From NCBI GenBank assembly GCA_040377825.1, contig JBEINZ010000199.1:1-5815 (forward strand): a stretch of DNA of 5,815 bases. The letters run 5' to 3'. Under the pieces are notes generated by a model. It was not told the DNA's origin. It did not search any database and worked only from the letters and a program-made list of their open reading frames with translations. This document shows positions 4,710 to 5,815 of the stretch, piece by piece. Numbering within the stretch: the first letter of the stretch is position 1; each line of letters opens with the position of its first letter. Source of the DNA: JBEINZ01 sp040377825. GTDB lineage: Bacteria > Pseudomonadota > Alphaproteobacteria > Rhizobiales > Ancalomicrobiaceae. The position numbers and the translations under genes are program-made.

Positions 4710-5024
4710 GTGTTTCTGTTGCCGTCCGCCGGCATTCGCCTCAATCCGAGAGGTGGCGTTAGGGCCTGCGTTGGGGCCGGACCTTGGAATAAATCTAAAT
4801 TCTCTTTTTAATTCAAGGTCTTAGATCAAAAAAATGGCGGAGGACTGGAAACCGGATGCGAGCGTTCTGCTCCAGTTTGCTCGCAACGCACCGCAACGGT
4901 CCGAAGTGTTGCGTAGTAGCGCAGTTTGAAAAAACTATCCGATGATTTCGTTTGGATTTTACCTGCAGCGGAGCGTTCATGAAAATACCGCTGCGTCGCC
5001 CGGACAATTGGAGCCGAATTCTTC
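4710..5024. other. Intergenic stretch with no convincing gene, possible element boundary
   Basis: Base composition drops from GC-rich to clearly more AT-rich near 4780. The stretch holds the interleaved inverted repeats at 4780-4826, a 6-bp stem CGCAAC/GTTGCG (4892-4897 with 4908-4913) and a 7-bp stem GCAGCGG/CCGCTGC (4965-4971 with 4988-4994). Short frames exist (31 residues from 4834; 31 residues from 4979) but lack good support. No tRNA, attachment-site repeat or T-tract terminator was found by eye. The change in composition and gene type suggests the junction between the mobile module and chromosomal sequence. Confidence 0.4.
4780..4826. repeat. Two interleaved inverted repeats (pseudoknot-like order)
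   Basis: GACCTTG (4780-4786) pairs with CAAGGTC (4814-4820), and ATCTAA (4793-4798) pairs with TTAGAT (4821-4826). The second pair starts inside the first one's loop and ends just outside it, so the order is a-b-a'-b'. As RNA from the recombinase transcript this could be a pseudoknot or two alternative hairpins; as DNA it could be paired protein-binding sites. It lies 71 bases after the recombinase stop. No T-run follows the stem, so it is not a standard terminator. Confidence 0.4.
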
Positions 5025-5336
5025 TCAAACTCCCAATACCTGTTTCTTCTTTGCCTGAAACTCTTCTTCAGTGATGAGTCCTGACTTCCGCAGTTCATCG
5101 AGTTTCCGAATTTCGTCGGCTGCGCTATGCGACGCACGCTCCGCTGGAGGCAATGAAGCCGGCACTTGCAGGGCAATTTCTCTTGCCGTTGCCTTTGCTG
5201 TTTTTTCAGCATTTGATGAGCCAATGCCCGAGAAGATGATGATTACGCCAATGATAAGCAATGGAACGCCGATGATCGGCACAATCATGAGCGGTAGACT
5301 GATGAGAACGACCAATATTCCCATGGCGAATTTCAT
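5025..5336 (-). CDS. Small membrane protein with C-terminal SHOCT domain
   Basis: A 103-residue protein. ATG at 5336 is chosen over the upstream TTG (5357) because GGGAGA lies six bases before it and the sequence after it begins directly with the membrane segment (MKFAMGILVVLIS). Residues 3-38 are almost wholly hydrophobic with Pro-rich breaks, enough for two short transmembrane helices in a hairpin. A linker rich in Ala, Thr and Ser follows, then a SHOCT domain at about 72-103 (DEIRKLDELRKSGLITEEEF, then KKKQVLG). SHOCT is a short C-terminal helical module attached to many bacterial membrane or oligomeric proteins and is thought to aid oligomerisation or tethering. The gene begins 17 bases after the upstream SHOCT gene ends and is probably co-transcribed with it. 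Its lower GC content differs from the module to the left. Specific role unknown. Confidence 0.75.
   Translation of the reverse strand: MKFAMGILVVLISLPLMIVPIIGVPLLIIGVIIIFSGIGSSNAEKTAKATAREIALQVPASLPPAERASHSAADEIRKLDELRKSGLITEEEFQAKKKQVLGV
5028..5126 (-). repeat. Duplicated SHOCT-coding segment, copy 1 (copy 2 at 5357-5455)
   Basis: The last 33 codons of this gene and of its neighbour are alignable at a constant offset of 329 bp. The peptide is identical over SAADEIRKLDELRKSGL and then differs at several positions (ITEEEFQA against LTDSEFDQ, KKKQVLGV against KKKQILGI). The DNA has many silent differences, so the duplication is old and the protein sequence is under constraint, or the tails have been kept alike. 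Confidence 0.7.
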
Positions 5337-5353
5337 AGCAGATCTCCCGTCTT

Positions 5354-5815
5354 TCAAATACCCAATATTTGTTTCTTTTTCTGATCAAACTCCGAGTCTG
5401 TCAGCAAGCCAGATTTTCTGAGTTCGTCCAATTTACGAATTTCATCAGCTGCGCTTACAGCAGATGCCATCGGCTGAGATTGGTTTCTGGAAGCTGCCGC
5501 GCGCTTCTCGATCTCGGCCTTGAGCCCCTCGAATTCAGATATCGAATCCTTTTTGAAAAGGAGACAGTCCGGCGACCGGATGGCCTCTTCGGAGTCAGCA
5601 ATCGCTCGCCCTCCTGCCGAGAGAACTTGAATAAAGGGAGGCGTCCCCCAACCACCTTTGGAGATGCTCACGTGTGAAATTGAGCTGTAGGGGATCGCGA
5701 ATTCACCTTTGCTGGCGGCGGCTACGCCGACGGCCATCGACAGGAGGCTTCCGCCGGAAACATCAGCGCTCTTCTTGCGTATGACTACGGCAGTTGCGGT
5801 TAGTTCGATGGCGCC
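5354..5815 (-). CDS. SHOCT domain protein with PH-like N-terminal region (partial, start beyond window)
   Basis: The frame is open from the right window edge to its stop at 5354-5356, giving at least 153 residues. The ATG at 5737 is probably an internal Met, since the upstream 26 codons continue the same domain (ELTATAVVIRKKS). The first 100 visible residues alternate strand-like segments, including FAIPYSSISHVSISKGGWG and PPFIQVLSAGG, the pattern of a bacterial PH-like domain, followed by a helix (EFEGLKAEIEKRAAA). After a linker comes a SHOCT domain (SAADEIRKLDELRKSGLL, then KKKQILGI) that ends the protein. PH-like plus SHOCT proteins are widespread and poorly characterised; I infer a scaffold or membrane-associated role. 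It is followed 17 bases later by a second SHOCT gene with a nearly identical tail. Confidence 0.7.
   Translation of the reverse strand, partial: GAIELTATAVVIRKKSADVSGGSLLSMAVGVAAASKGEFAIPYSSISHVSISKGGWGTPPFIQVLSAGGRAIADSEEAIRSPDCLLFKKDSISEFEGLKAEIEKRAAASRNQSQPMASAVSAADEIRKLDELRKSGLLTDSEFDQKKKQILGI

Noticed and set aside
4755..4820. Rho-independent terminator for the recombinase
   Set aside because: The stem GACCTTG/CAAGGTC is not followed by a T-run on the plus strand, and the GGCC pairing near 4763-4778 is only 4 bp.
4834..4929. 31-residue plus-strand frame starting MAEDWKPDAS
   Set aside because: The composition is protein-like, but the nearest AAGG is about 15 bases from the ATG and no neighbour supports it. 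It may be a remnant but cannot be called a gene.
4834..4930. tRNA fragment as an attachment site
   Set aside because: No T-arm, anticodon arm or CCA-type end could be aligned on either strand.
4979..5074. 31-residue plus-strand frame with GGAG five bases upstream
   Set aside because: Its second half lies antisense over the conserved SHOCT tail, whose coding on the minus strand is well supported.
4826..5224. 132-codon minus-strand frame
   Set aside because: It overlaps most of the SHOCT membrane gene in another frame and reads as Gln/Arg/Lys-rich nonsense there.
1..5815. CRISPR array
   Set aside because: No set of identical repeats with regular unique spacers is present; the GGAA/TTCC array is far too short and has no spacers.

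Overview
The window looks like a piece of an alphaproteobacterial (probably Rhizobiales/Hyphomicrobiales) genome. It is GC-rich over most of its length with strong G/C preference at third codon positions, its ribosome binding sites are GGAGG-like, and the gene families present (RepA-like AAA ATPase, phage-type RuvC, DUF5681 protein, short serine recombinase) recur in prophages and integrated elements of that group. This placement is an inference from gene content and composition, not a database result.

Positions 1-322 hold the poorly resolved end of something upstream: an open frame entering from the left edge (stop at 178-180), a pair of related motifs around 167-207, and a very short possible ORF (231-326). 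From 323 to 3685 a dense plus-strand block of eight reading frames follows, with junctions of 4-14 bp overlap, 1 bp overlap or a 2 bp gap: a small gene interrupted by an in-frame TGA (323-517), a RepA/AAA_25-type ATPase (514-1761), a low-complexity 84-residue frame (1748-2002), a 109-residue unknown (1999-2328), a RuvC-like Holliday junction resolvase (2325-2825), a DUF5681 protein (2818-3273) and two small unknowns (3276-3485, 3485-3685). It reads as a translationally coupled replication/recombination module. No large terminase, integrase, repressor or structural gene is in view.

Across its end, a small minus-strand gene (3660-3857) with C-x2-C and C-x2-H pairs converges on the module. Next comes a separately transcribed serine recombinase (4035-4709), preceded by a sigma70-like promoter embedded in a 9-bp inverted repeat. 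After it, composition becomes markedly more AT-rich, and a 315-bp stretch with no convincing gene (4710-5024) may mark the edge of the element. The right end carries two minus-strand genes in tandem, each ending in an almost identical SHOCT domain; the first is cut by the window edge. They look like chromosomal membrane/envelope-type genes rather than phage genes.

The most unusual signal is in 1762-1950, immediately after the ATPase gene. It is an array of GGAA boxes stepping by 8, 10, 10 and 10 bp, mirrored by TTCC boxes around a 12-bp palindrome, followed 124 bp later by a second cluster centred on the same GGAAATTTCC core and inside an 11-bp-arm inverted repeat. An AT-rich stretch follows. 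The 10-bp step is not a multiple of three, so amino-acid repetition does not explain it; an iteron-like origin or protein-binding array beside the replication ATPase is the leading guess.
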